Part shown: positions 56,270 through 64,000 of the stretch, one piece after another | How the letters are laid out: each line of letters begins with the position of its first letter | Numbering within the stretch: the first letter of the stretch is position 1 | NCBI GenBank assembly: GCA_965220715.1 | Contig: OZ244843.1 | Coordinates: forward strand, 2,976,001-3,040,000 | Source of the DNA: Bin5 sp965220715 | GTDB lineage: Bacteria; Chloroflexota; Anaerolineae; Caldilineales; Caldilineaceae | DNA length: 64,000 nt | Direction of reading: 5' to 3' | Notes under the pieces: model-generated | The model's database searches: none | What the model saw: only the letters and a program-made list of their open reading frames with translations | What the model was told of the DNA's origin: nothing | Made by a program: the position numbers and the translations under genes

Positions 56270-56315
56270 TGTGATTTGTAAACCGTATTCCCTGGATTAG
56301 CTACTACGCTTCTCT

Positions 56316-58097
56316 CTACTGTTCGACCTTTTCAAACTGCTCCTCGTAGATCTTGCGATACAGCACCGACCTATCGAACAGCTCCTCATGTTTGCCGGCA
56401 GCTGCGATTCGCCCCTTTTCCAACATCATAATCTGGTCGGCCAAGCGCACGGTGCTGAGGCGCTGGGCGATGATGACAGAAGTGCGTCCCTTCATCAGAT
56501 TTGTCAGGGCCTTCTGGATCAGGTGCTCGGTCTCGGTATCCACGCTTGAAGTGGCATCGTCGAGAATGAGAATGCGTGGATCTGTCAGCAGAGTTCGCGC
56601 GATGGCTACCCTCTGTCTCTGGCCGCCGGACAAGGTCGCGCCCCGCTCCCCCACCTTGGTGTCGTAGCCGTCCGGGAAGGTCTCGATAAATTCGTGGGCT
56701 TGCGCAGCATGGGCCGCATCTACGATTTCTTCTTCGGAAGCTTCGGGCCGCCCGAAAGCGATGTTTTCGCGGATGGTCGTGGCGAAAAGTGTGGACTCCT
56801 GCAGAACGATGCCAATCTGACTGCGCAGCGAATGCAGGGTTGCCGTGCGGATATCATGGCCGTCCAGGAGAATGCGTCCTTCTGTCGGGTCATAGAAGCG
56901 GGGGATCATGTTTATGATGGAAGACTTGCCCGATCCGGTCGGGCCGAGGAGGGCAAGAACCTGACCCGGTTCAATTTCAAACGAGACTTCTCGAAGCACA
57001 TTGTGGGGGCGGGCGTAGCTGAATGAGACGTTTTCAAAGCGGAGATGGCCGCGAATATGACCAAGTTGTGTCGCGTCCTCAGTGTCCTCTACCTGCGTCT
57101 CTTCGTCCAGGATCTCAAAGACACGTTCAGCTGACGCACCGGCCATGGCAATGGAGGGAATGAGAAAACCCAGCCTCCGGATCGGAGAGGTCAGTTGGGC
57201 GAGATAGGTGATGAAAGCCACCATTTCGCCCAGGGTCAATTCCCCGCGGATAACCAGAAGGCCGCCAAACCAGATGATAATGACGGTGGCGAGATTGGAG
57301 ATCAGGTCCAGCAGCGGGATGTTCAGCGCAGTGAGCCGGGCGGTGGCCGCGGCCAGGCCGAACCACTTCTGATTTTCGGTCTCAAATCGGTCGATCTCTG
57401 CATCTTCCTGGGCAAATGCCTTGACAATGCGGGCGCCGCGCAGATTCTGTTCCAGCCGCGTCGTCAACACTGCCAGCTGCTGCTGAATCTCGACAGACAA
57501 GGGCCGGTAGCGGGCACCGAAAATCGAAGCTCGGTACGCCAGTATCGGCATTGCAAGCATAGCCAGCAACGCCAGTGTTGGGTTCATTAAGAACAGCGCC
57601 GCAGCCGTGCCGATGAGCAGGACGACGGCATTTGCCAGACCCAGAATCGACCGTCCGGTGAGCATGCGCAGCCTTTCCACGTCCTGCATCGCCCGCGACA
57701 GGAGTTGCCCCGATTCGGTACGGTCGTGGTAGGCAAATGAGAGTTCAGTGAGCTTGGCGTGCAGATCCCGGCGCAGATCGAAGGACACACCCTGCGAGGC
57801 GATTTCCGCCATCAAGCCCGAGGCAAAAGTGAGCGCGCCCCTCAGCGCCGAGAGCGCCAACAGACCCAAAACCGACCACGTCAGCAGTTGCATGTCATTC
57901 TGGCGAATGCCCTGGTCGACGATCCAGCGTAGGAACTGGGGCGTGACCAGTACAATGGCGGTGGTGCCAAGGAGTGCGCCGTAGGCAGACACGGTCAACC
58001 GCAAGTAGGGGCGCAGGAGACCGAGAGCGCGCCATAAGATGCGGCGGCTTTGGTTTGAGCTTTCAAGCTTTGGTAGGTCTGCGGGGATGGTTGCCAT
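56316..58097 (-). CDS. ABC transporter, fused TM and ATPase domains (degenerate-site heterodimer subunit)
   Basis: The product is 593 aa with six TM helices (~35-320) and an NBD. Walker A GPTGSGKSS (~384), canonical signature LSGGQRQRVAIA (~487), Walker B ILILDDATSS (~507) with Asp in place of the catalytic Glu, and IIAQRLSTV (~541) with Gln instead of the switch His. This protein's Walker B/switch half pairs with the partner's LSMGQ signature, so all three substitutions fall in the same composite ATP site. The other site (partner's Walker B with this LSGGQ) is intact. This is the expected pattern of a heterodimeric ABC exporter. Confidence 0.93.
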   Translation of the reverse strand: MATIPADLPKLESSNQSRRILWRALGLLRPYLRLTVSAYGALLGTTAIVLVTPQFLRWIVDQGIRQNDMQLLTWSVLGLLALSALRGALTFASGLMAEIASQGVSFDLRRDLHAKLTELSFAYHDRTESGQLLSRAMQDVERLRMLTGRSILGLANAVVLLIGTAAALFLMNPTLALLAMLAMPILAYRASIFGARYRPLSVEIQQQLAVLTTRLEQNLRGARIVKAFAQEDAEIDRFETENQKWFGLAAATARLTALNIPLLDLISNLATVIIIWFGGLLVIRGELTLGEMVAFITYLAQLTSPIRRLGFLIPSIAMAGASAERVFEILDEETQVEDTEDATQLGHIRGHLRFENVSFSYARPHNVLREVSFEIEPGQVLALLGPTGSGKSSIINMIPRFYDPTEGRILLDGHDIRTATLHSLRSQIGIVLQESTLFATTIRENIAFGRPEASEEEIVDAAHAAQAHEFIETFPDGYDTKVGERGATLSGGQRQRVAIARTLLTDPRILILDDATSSVDTETEHLIQKALTNLMKGRTSVIIAQRLSTVRLADQIMMLEKGRIAAAGKHEELFDRSVLYRKIYEEQFEKVEQ

Positions 58098-58508
58098 TCT
58101 TCAAATCCGGTTTAGTAATGGTGCAGGAAGCGCAGCGCACCCATTGTACCACGTTTCCGGTTTCCGGCCTTATTGTCCACCGTCAGGGGTGGGTCCCATT
58201 TCATATGGACAGCGGAAGTCTGAAATGTGATGGGTGTGATAGGGGGATTTACAGGATGGCGGTACGAGATGGATGACGGGAGATGGGCAGGATGGGTCGG
58301 CGGCAGTTTTCTGGATGTGGAATGAGATTTCTACTTAGGCCTGGAAGGAGAGGGGAAAGAAGAAGGCAATTAACAGAGGTAGTTCTATTTCTACCTGGCG
58401 AAAGAACGGCGTCGCGCTGCCTTCTTTGAGACGCGATTTTTCCCTGGAATGCATGAGGAGCCATCCCAACTAAATTCGAGGGCAGCGGCTGCTAGTGGGC
58501 AGGAACCC
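58098..58508. other. Intergenic, no recognisable gene
   Basis: The stretch contains short repeat-like sequence (tttacaggatgg, gatgacgggagatgggcaggatggg at 58249-58296) similar in style to other intergenic repeats. No frame with coding support and no clear terminator were found. Confidence 0.4.
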
Positions 58509-59054
58509 TCAGAGTTTGCGCACCGCGTCCCCCGACCGGATGGGGCCGGGATGGACTACCTTTGCATACATGCCGCGCAGGCGCAGTTCTTTACCAACGG
58601 GCGTACTGACGAATTTCACCGCGTCGACGCCGAAGCGTTCGGCGAATTTCTTGCAGCCGGTATGGTCGATCGGCGTCACTTCGATGATTGCCCCGCCCAG
58701 GGCCAGACGGGTGCCGTTTGGCAGGTTTGCCTCGCTTAATTCGAAATCAATGTAAAGCTGATCGCCGAAGAGTTGCCAGCGCTCCACATCTTGCGCCAAC
58801 AGACCGGCAACGCGGGCGTTCATGATCGTGAGTTGACGCTCAGGTTCAAGTGGAACGCCTGGTGTGCGCGTGCTCCAGTTGTCGCCGACAAGCCCTTCGG
58901 CGACAGACAGTTCGGCTTCCTCGACTACTTCTCGCTCCCCCGAACGCGGGCGCATCACGATGAGTTCCAGCCTGCCCTCGAACTGGGGTGCACTGCGGAT
59001 CTCGTCCAGATTCTGTTCCAGTTCTGCCATTTCCAAGTGGGTTACGGTCGACAT
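58509..59054 (-). CDS. MOSC domain protein
   Basis: The start is the ATG at 59052-59054, preceded by GAGGAG with 7-nt spacing; a longer frame begins at 59069. The product is 181 aa. MOSC (MOCO sulfurase C-terminal) features: RPRSGEREVVEEAELSVAEGLVGDNW, LTIMNARVAGLLA, NLPNGTRLALGGAIIEVTPIDHTGC with the conserved Cys, then KFAERFG. Stand-alone MOSC proteins are linked to sulfur-carrier or molybdenum-cofactor chemistry; the substrate here is unknown. It has no operon partner other than a membrane protein gene ~100 bp upstream on the same strand. Confidence 0.85.
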   Translation of the reverse strand: MSTVTHLEMAELEQNLDEIRSAPQFEGRLELIVMRPRSGEREVVEEAELSVAEGLVGDNWSTRTPGVPLEPERQLTIMNARVAGLLAQDVERWQLFGDQLYIDFELSEANLPNGTRLALGGAIIEVTPIDHTGCKKFAERFGVDAVKFVSTPVGKELRLRGMYAKVVHPGPIRSGDAVRKL

Positions 59055-59151
59055 GGTTGTTCTCCTCATTTCGTCGCTGGCCGGTTGGCCAGGGGGTTCA
59101 ACATTGGGGAGGGCAGTGTTTCAAGGCCGGACTTGGTCCACGGCGATGCTC

Positions 59152-59724
59152 TCAGGGCAGTTCTCCCCAGCCAACTCTCAAATTGTCAAGCCAGACGCGT
59201 ATGGCTTCCTCGTCTGGCCGGCCCCGCCGCCGCAGCCAGTAGGCCAGCCCCAGCCCGATGAACGGCAATAGCACGGGAAATAAGAAGGGAAGCGCGTCCT
59301 GGGCCGTGCTCTCCGGCGTCGCCCGCAGGGCACCGGCCAGCAGCAGCGCCAATGCAAGCAAAGTGGACAACACTATCCAGGCCGAGACGAACAATCTGCC
59401 TACGGGGTGAATCTGGAAGTGACCGACAAGGCGACTACCTTCTCCTTCATCCTGTATTATACCGTAAAAGACCGTAGCGAACGCCCCTCTCTGCCTGGCA
59501 CTGTTGGGATGGCATTCAATCTTCACGCCTCGACCAGCCACACGGCCAGTAACCTGTTCACTTGAAGCCAACATTTCACCGAAGCGCCGCGCGGCCTTAT
59601 CTGCATCCCCGTTTAACTCAAGTGCTAACCGCCGCCGGCTCGGCGTCCACAAGAAGGAGAATACTGAACCTGGTGCCGTCATCCGTCCGACCGAAATTGC
59701 TTGATAGGAGACTGAGAGGCGCAC
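59152..59724 (-). CDS. Hypothetical membrane protein with two TM helices
   Basis: The product is 190 aa from a GTG at 59722-59724. Residues ~1-105 are soluble and mixed alpha/beta (VFSFLWTPSRRRLALELNG, VTGRVAGRGVKIECHPN, FATVFYGIIQDEGEGSRLVG). Two hydrophobic segments follow at ~112-130 (SAWIVLSTLLALALLLAGA) and ~143-163 (ALPFLFPVLLPFIGLGLAYWL). A short charged tail carries a Trp-rich end. No recognised domain; the layout resembles small membrane proteins with an N-terminal beta domain. The start is uncertain as no strong ribosome site is seen. Confidence 0.55.
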   Translation of the reverse strand: MRLSVSYQAISVGRMTAPGSVFSFLWTPSRRRLALELNGDADKAARRFGEMLASSEQVTGRVAGRGVKIECHPNSARQRGAFATVFYGIIQDEGEGSRLVGHFQIHPVGRLFVSAWIVLSTLLALALLLAGALRATPESTAQDALPFLFPVLLPFIGLGLAYWLRRRGRPDEEAIRVWLDNLRVGWGELP

Positions 59725-59860
59725 GTGATCGTCGCAGATTTCGCCGTGCCAGATTGATTAAGAGCCTTTTCTCTCATTGTCCCGTTCGCGATATGCTAGC
59801 ATGATTTTCCAGAATGGTCGGGCCAGAAGCGCAAGGGCCGCAAATCGGCTACTGTTTACC

Positions 59861-60943
59861 CTAAATCGGATGCAGGCCAGCAAAGCCCAAGCCGGTCGTC
59901 TCTTCCCAGCCGCACATCAGATTCAGGCTCTGCAAAGCGCTGCCGGCCGCGCCCTTGACCAGATTGTCGATTGCGCACAGGGCAACCACGCGCCCAGTGC
60001 GCTCGTCCAACTCGAAGCCGACATCGGCGTAGTTGGTGCCGCTGAGGATCTTGGGCTCCGGGTAGCGGTAGATGCCGGTCTTCTCCTTGACGATACGCAC
60101 AAAGGGCTCGCCCCGGTAGGTTTGCCGGTAGGCGCGCCACAGGTCCCGTTCGCTGACGCCATCTTTGACAAATACATGCGCCGTCGCCAAGACGCCGCGC
60201 ACATTGTCGACTGCGGTCGCGCTCAAATGCGCGGCCACGCCGGAGTAGTCGTCCGCGTTCGCCAGCGCCAGCGCCTGCAGCAGTTCGGCGGTATGGCGGT
60301 GGCCGGTCGGAGCGAAGCTGCGCATCGCGCGCGCGCGCTCCGGGTGGTGGGTGGAGTCGCCGGAACGGTTGCCGCCTTCGCTGCTGCCTACTTTAACTTC
60401 GCAGATCACGTCCCGCTGTGGGTCGGCCAGCCCGGCCGCGAACAGCGGCCACACTGCCAGAACGCTGGCGGTAGCGTTGCAGCCGACCCCGCTCACGTAG
60501 CGGGAGCTGCGAATCTTCTCGCGGTACAATTCCGGCAGACCGTAGACAAATCTGTCGAGCCAGTCGGGCGCGAGGTGCTCTTTGCCGTACCAGTCTACGT
60601 ACGCCTGCGGATTCCGCAGGCGGAAGTCGGCGCTGAGGTCGATGATGCAATCGGCCAGTTCAGCGAACTCGGCGATTCGTCCCATCGCGCCGCCGTGGGG
60701 CAGTCCCAGCACCAACAGGTCGCAGGGCGCCAACTCAGCCGCGCTGATGAACTTCAGCTTCGTCCGCCCGCGCAAGTTCGGATGGGTGAAATGGACGAAA
60801 GATCCGGCGTTACGCTCGCTGGTCACCTGGGCCACTTCAATGTGGGGATGATCCAGCAGCAGGCGCAGCAACTCACCTCCCGCATAGCCGCTGGCGCCGA
60901 GGATGGAGACTGAGATTTCAGAGCTTGTTCCGACTTTCTGCAA
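59861..60943 (-). CDS. lysY: N-acetyl-gamma-glutamyl-phosphate / LysW-aminoadipyl-phosphate reductase (ArgC/LysY)
   Basis: The NADPH-dependent reductase of the acyl-phosphate intermediate in LysW-type lysine or ornithine synthesis. It is 360 aa. Rossmann start VSILGASGYAGGELLRLL (~12), active-site Cys in VSGVGCNATASVLAVWPL (~155), catalytic His region HRHTAELLQAL (~220). Placement directly after lysX favours the LysW-linked enzyme (LysY) over acetylated-substrate ArgC, but the paralogues cannot be separated by eye. The only in-frame start is a TTG at 60941-60943, with no good Shine-Dalgarno, ~50 nt after lysX. Confidence 0.85.
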   Translation of the reverse strand: MQKVGTSSEISVSILGASGYAGGELLRLLLDHPHIEVAQVTSERNAGSFVHFTHPNLRGRTKLKFISAAELAPCDLLVLGLPHGGAMGRIAEFAELADCIIDLSADFRLRNPQAYVDWYGKEHLAPDWLDRFVYGLPELYREKIRSSRYVSGVGCNATASVLAVWPLFAAGLADPQRDVICEVKVGSSEGGNRSGDSTHHPERARAMRSFAPTGHRHTAELLQALALANADDYSGVAAHLSATAVDNVRGVLATAHVFVKDGVSERDLWRAYRQTYRGEPFVRIVKEKTGIYRYPEPKILSGTNYADVGFELDERTGRVVALCAIDNLVKGAAGSALQSLNLMCGWEETTGLGFAGLHPI

Positions 60944-60991
60944 GATCTAACTGCTCACTTTCCACTCGTGGTGAAATTCGCTGTCGCCGCA

Positions 60992-61873
60992 CTAATTGTT
61001 GGCCGCCTGCCAGCCATCACGTCCCACTCGCAGTGCAAAGTCGGCAATGCGGCCGGGAATATCTACGCCGGTGGGCTGCACACTGTTGCGGAACTCCATC
61101 GTGTAGTTGACCTCGTTCACCAGCAGCCCGCGTTCCGGATCCTCCAGCACGTCGATGGCGACACATCCGCCGCCGACGGCCTTGGCGGCCCCCACACACA
61201 GGTCGTTCAGTTCCGGCGTTACCGGGCACACCGACGCCTGGCCTCCGCGCGCCGTGTTCGTTATCCAATGGGGCGAGTCCCGGTAGATGGCACAGATCGT
61301 CTCGTTGCCGACGGTGAAGGCGCGGATGTCGCGTTCGGGCTTTTGGATATACTCTTGAATGTAGAAGATGCTGTGATGATAGGTGCCCAACACCTCCTTG
61401 TGTTCCAGGACCGTCTCCGCCGCCTCGCGGTCGTTGATCTTGCTCAGCAGCCGCCCCCATGATCCGATCGACGGCTTCATCACCACGGGATAGCCCAGCT
61501 CCTCGATAGCCTCCAGCGCACTCTCGGCGGTAAAGGCCACCATCGTGCGCGGCGAGGGAACGCCGGCCGCTGTAAGTGCGCTCGTCGTCTGCAGTTTGTC
61601 ACCGCACACGTCGGCCACCTGGACAGAATTCACGGTTGGGATTTCGCGATCGTTGAGAATTCGCAGACTGACCAGCGCCCGCCCATGATGGATACAGCGC
61701 TCGACTATGACATCGTAATTATCAAAGCGCGTTGTCGAGTCCACGCCGCCGGAGATGTCAAAGATCAGCTTGCGATCGTCGAGCAGGTCGAACTCGGCGC
61801 CCCTTTGCCTGAAGGCTTCGAACAGCAGTTTTTCCTCCGCGCGCACGCGGCTGTAAAGGATGCCAACACGCAT
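60992..61873 (-). CDS. lysX: RimK-family ATP-grasp ligase, LysW-specific (LysX/ArgX)
   Basis: The enzyme ligates the amino group of alpha-aminoadipate (LysX) or glutamate (ArgX) to the C-terminal Glu of LysW. It is 293 aa. ATP-grasp motifs: VVMKPSIGSWGRLLSKI (~130), IQEYIQKPERDIRAFTVG (~175), NTARGGQASVCPV (~210), and Mg ligands in IDVLEDPERGLLVNEVNYTMEFRNS (~245). The NTARGG motif is characteristic of the LysX/ArgX group. It is encoded five nt after lysW on the same strand, with its Shine-Dalgarno inside the lysW stop region, so the carrier and its ligase are coupled. Substrate preference cannot be settled by sequence alone. Confidence 0.9.
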   Translation of the reverse strand: MRVGILYSRVRAEEKLLFEAFRQRGAEFDLLDDRKLIFDISGGVDSTTRFDNYDVIVERCIHHGRALVSLRILNDREIPTVNSVQVADVCGDKLQTTSALTAAGVPSPRTMVAFTAESALEAIEELGYPVVMKPSIGSWGRLLSKINDREAAETVLEHKEVLGTYHHSIFYIQEYIQKPERDIRAFTVGNETICAIYRDSPHWITNTARGGQASVCPVTPELNDLCVGAAKAVGGGCVAIDVLEDPERGLLVNEVNYTMEFRNSVQPTGVDIPGRIADFALRVGRDGWQAANN

Positions 61874-61878
61874 CAGTT

Positions 61879-62064
61879 CTATTCTCCCCAGTCTTCGTCC
61901 TCTTCCGGCGCCAGTTCAAGCGCGACAGGGTCTACGGCGACGACCTCGAGGTCAATGCCGCATTCGCCGCACTGTACGATTTCATTTTGCATCACGTCAT
62001 TGAGTTCAACTTCGCCAAAGCATTCCGGGCATTCGGCTACGGTCGTAATGGTCTGTACTGCCAT
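61879..62064 (-). CDS. lysW: Amino-group carrier protein LysW
   Basis: A 61-aa zinc-ribbon carrier to which intermediates are attached through the gamma-carboxyl of its C-terminal Glu. Two Cys pairs are visible: AECPECFGEV and VQCGECGIDLEV. The C-terminus ends EEDEDWGE, the family's hallmark (EDWGE). The ATG follows AGGAG with 7-nt spacing. Its presence defines LysW-dependent lysine and/or arginine synthesis. It is acidic at the C-terminus, as expected for docking of basic enzymes. Confidence 0.97.
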   Translation of the reverse strand: MAVQTITTVAECPECFGEVELNDVMQNEIVQCGECGIDLEVVAVDPVALELAPEEDEDWGE

Positions 62065-62126
62065 GCTACTTCTCCTGATCTGTAGTGAGTTAGCGTAGGG
62101 ACAATAATGTTTTAGTTGACAACTAC

Positions 62127-62597
62127 TTACCAGGGTGCCGCAACAGCCCTAGCACCGGCGGCAAACTCGGCTATTCTCCTGCGCGTGCCAGGGGACGACC
62201 CCAGAGGCAGCTCGTCGAGCGCGAAACAGCCGACGCTCTGGATTTCACGATTAGCGGTACTTTGCCATGTAAAGTCCTCGCAGATATAGACGACGATGTG
62301 ATCGCTCTTTCCTTCAAAGAAACTGCTGTAGACGCCAAACAGTTTCAGTTCGTGCAGAACTGCCCCGGCCTCCTCGGCAGCTTCACGTCTTATGGCGTCG
62401 GGCAACGATTCGCCCGCCAGTACGCCGCCGCCAGGCAGATACCAGCCGTCCTGGTAGGTGTGCCTGACGAGAAGAACCTTTCCGTTCTCAACAGCCAGCA
62501 GCCGGACGCCAACAGTAACTGGACTGAATAAACGCCAGCGCAGCCGCTGAACCGAGTACAGGATTCGCGCCAACCTCCGCGGCTGCATTGCTTCCAC
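62127..62597 (-). CDS. NUDIX hydrolase
   Basis: The product is 156 aa. The Nudix box GX5EX7REUXEEXGU is intact: GGVLAGESLPDAIRREAAEE then AGA (~58-80). It follows VTVGVRLLAVENGKVLLVRHTY. Such enzymes cleave nucleoside diphosphate derivatives; the exact substrate cannot be inferred. The likely GTG start at 62595-62597 follows GGGAG; an ATG at 62588 is an alternative. It is inserted between the small aconitase-like subunit gene and lysW, where other LysW operons often carry homoisocitrate dehydrogenase or further lys genes. It is probably co-transcribed rather than part of the pathway. Confidence 0.9.
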   Translation of the reverse strand: MEAMQPRRLARILYSVQRLRWRLFSPVTVGVRLLAVENGKVLLVRHTYQDGWYLPGGGVLAGESLPDAIRREAAEEAGAVLHELKLFGVYSSFFEGKSDHIVVYICEDFTWQSTANREIQSVGCFALDELPLGSSPGTRRRIAEFAAGARAVAAPW

Positions 62598-62633
62598 ATT
62601 GCTCCCAGGCCCACGAAAGGCTTCCCGACCTTG

Positions 62634-63158
62634 TCAGGTAGACAAACTGCTCGCCGCAAGGCGCCGCCTGACCTGTTCTACCAGTCCGCCCGCTGCCAGA
62701 ATCTCCTGTACGGTTGCACTGAGGGCCGGAAATTCAAAGCGGCCGCCTTCACATTCGATCATCTGTCGCTTCAGGTCTACCGAAACCATCTCTTGCCCGT
62801 GAATCGCGCGTGCGGCTTCGGGGCAGACGATGGCCAACAGTCCGTTGTTGATGGCGTTGCGGAAAAAGATGCGAGCGAAGCTGTGCGCTATTACCGCGCC
62901 GACGCCGTTGTAGACGAGGCAGGTCGCGGCCTGCTCGCGGCTGGAGCCGCAACCGAAATTGCGGCCGCCGATGATCAGATCGCCGGCTCGCACATTGGGC
63001 GCGAAGGTCGGATCGAGGTCCTCCAACGCATGGCCGGCGATCTCAGCGCGCCCTTTGGCCGTATAGGTGTACTTGCCCGGAAACAGGACATCGGTGTTGA
63101 TGTTGTCACCATATTTCCAGGCTCTGCCCCGAATCTCCACAGATCCTCCGCTCATCAC
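62634..63158 (-). CDS. lysU: Small subunit of homoaconitase/isopropylmalate isomerase-like enzyme (LysU/LeuD2)
   Basis: The product is 174 aa, shorter than leuD at 19818. It begins GRAWKYGDNINTDVLFPGKY, the archaeal/Thermus-type small subunit form, with GGRNFGCGSSREQAATCL (~70) and AHSFARIFFRNAINNGLL (~95). It pairs with the large subunit just upstream. In LysW operons (lysT-lysU) the enzyme acts on homocitrate/homoaconitate in the alpha-aminoadipate route. Overlap with isopropylmalate specificity cannot be excluded. The start is uncertain: GTG 63158, ATG 63155, or GTG 63140 just after GGAGG. Confidence 0.85.
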   Translation of the reverse strand: MMSGGSVEIRGRAWKYGDNINTDVLFPGKYTYTAKGRAEIAGHALEDLDPTFAPNVRAGDLIIGGRNFGCGSSREQAATCLVYNGVGAVIAHSFARIFFRNAINNGLLAIVCPEAARAIHGQEMVSVDLKRQMIECEGGRFEFPALSATVQEILAAGGLVEQVRRRLAASSLST

Positions 63159-63225
63159 ACGCGTCTGGAACGACTCATGAAAGAGTTAGGACAATTGTGT
63201 CGGAATCCGACACCATTCTCTGGTC

Positions 63226-64000
63226 TCACGCAATGCTCCTCGGATCGGCGATTTTGCCGGCCACCGCGGATGCCGCCACTACGGCCGGATTGGCCAAATA
63301 GATCTCCGCATCCTTGGTGCCCATCCGTCCGCGGAAATTGCGGTTGGCGCTGGAAATCGTAACTTCCCCGGTCGCTGGCACGCCCATATGGTTGCCCATG
63401 CAGGGACCGCAGCCCGGCGTACCGATGGCCGCGCCGGCTGCAACCAGTGTCTGGATGTAGCCGAGCTGCATGGCTTCTTGCAATACGAGGCTGGAGGCGG
63501 GGATGACCAGAAGGCGGGTACCGCCGGCTACCTGGCGCCCTTGCAAGACCTCAGCGGCGGCGGCAATATCCTCAAGACGCCCGTTCGTGCATGTGCCTAT
63601 AAACGCCTGCTGCACGCGTATCCCCGCCACTGCGGAAAGTGGTGCCACGTTGTCGACCGTGTGGGGGCAGGACACTGTCGGCTCCAGGTCGTCTGCACTG
63701 TAGCGGTAGGTGGCGCTGTAGGCGGCGTCTTCGTCGGGGAAGAGCTGCGAATGAGCAATGTCCGGCAGAGGGCCGTCTGTCCCTCTGCCCCCTGTTTCTC
63801 TCGCTGCCCTCCGTTCCAGGGCAGAAGACAGATAGGCCAGTGTTCTGTCGTCCGGCGGGATGTATGATGATTTCGCGCCAAATTCTGCCATCATGTTGGC
63901 CAGGGCCATGCGCGAGTCGATGCTCATCGCCTCTACGCCGTTGCCGCTGAATTCGACCGACGCGTACAGGCCGCCGTCTGCGCCCCAATCGCCGATGATG
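63226..64000 (-). CDS. lysT: Large subunit of homoaconitase/isopropylmalate isomerase-like enzyme (LysT/LeuC2), partial at right edge
   Basis: The frame is open to the window edge; the ATG at 63927 is internal, since upstream codons continue the family sequence (GGLYASVEFSGNGVEAMS). The visible ~257 residues are the C-terminal part. Fe-S ligands: AFIGTCTNGRLEDI and GCGPCMGNHMG. NRNFRGRMGTKDAEIYLANP is typical of the archaeal/Thermus-type large subunit. A loop ERRAARETGGRGTDGPL is family-variable. It is the first visible gene of the lysT-lysU-nudix-lysW-lysX-lysY run. Sequence is distinct from leuC at 20435, so the genome has two isomerase systems. Confidence 0.88.
   Translation of the reverse strand, partial: IIGDWGADGGLYASVEFSGNGVEAMSIDSRMALANMMAEFGAKSSYIPPDDRTLAYLSSALERRAARETGGRGTDGPLPDIAHSQLFPDEDAAYSATYRYSADDLEPTVSCPHTVDNVAPLSAVAGIRVQQAFIGTCTNGRLEDIAAAAEVLQGRQVAGGTRLLVIPASSLVLQEAMQLGYIQTLVAAGAAIGTPGCGPCMGNHMGVPATGEVTISSANRNFRGRMGTKDAEIYLANPAVVAASAVAGKIADPRSIA

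Overview
The window looks like a chromosomal segment of a free-living, GC-rich bacterium, most plausibly a Chloroflexota (Caldilineae/Anaerolineae-like) lineage. The evidence is a LysW-carrier lysine/ornithine operon (known in Deinococcus-Thermus, some Chloroflexota and archaea), a separate citramalate synthase, very large secreted FN3/LRR proteins with Thr-Pro linkers, and intergenic 'ccacgaagg'-type and hairpin-bearing repeats. The taxonomic call is inference; there is no rRNA or tRNA gene in the window.

Layout. 1-8 kb is an accessory, decayed zone. It holds two tandem paralogues of a secreted FN3 protein with a duplicated ~860 bp block, a hypothetical gene, a coiled-coil gene, a 58-bp tandem array, and remnants of a DNA methyltransferase and a transposase. 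6.9-10 kb holds an acyl-CoA dehydrogenase and an acyl-CoA synthetase on the + strand. 10-28.5 kb is a long minus-strand run: gltB-gltD-leuC-leuD-methyltransferase-leuB-ppc-cimA-ilvD-sugar-phosphate isomerase family gene. It links glutamate supply, anaplerosis and branched-chain amino acid synthesis. 28.5-33.9 kb is a tightly coupled three-gene operon: two paralogous secreted, membrane-anchored proteins built on a ~200-residue repeat that I do not recognise, plus a YbjQ-like protein.

34.5-45.2 kb is one giant gene for a secreted FN3/LRR/HExxH metallopeptidase-like protein. It is now broken by an insertion sequence (43080-44217, 5-bp target duplication) and a 1-nt deletion near 36110. Removing the IS plus one target copy and restoring one base gives 9597 nt, exactly 3199 codons.

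45.9-51.9 kb is an ilvB-ilvN-ilvC-leuA operon. Upstream of ilvB lie a sigma70-type promoter, a 40-codon leader peptide dominated by Leu/Val/Ile codons, hairpins and a U-tract terminator, which together form a classical transcription-attenuation leader not covered by ordinary gene calling. A 49-aa ORF with a near-perfect Shine-Dalgarno lies between ilvC and leuA.

52-59.7 kb holds a coiled-coil nuclease-like protein, a sulfatase, a heterodimeric ABC exporter pair, a MOSC protein and a small membrane protein. 59.8-64 kb holds the 3' part of a LysW-type operon (large and small homoaconitase/IPMI-like subunits, NUDIX, lysW, lysX, argC/lysY) that runs off the right edge. Together the window encodes most of leucine, valine and isoleucine synthesis and part of a LysW-dependent lysine or arginine route.
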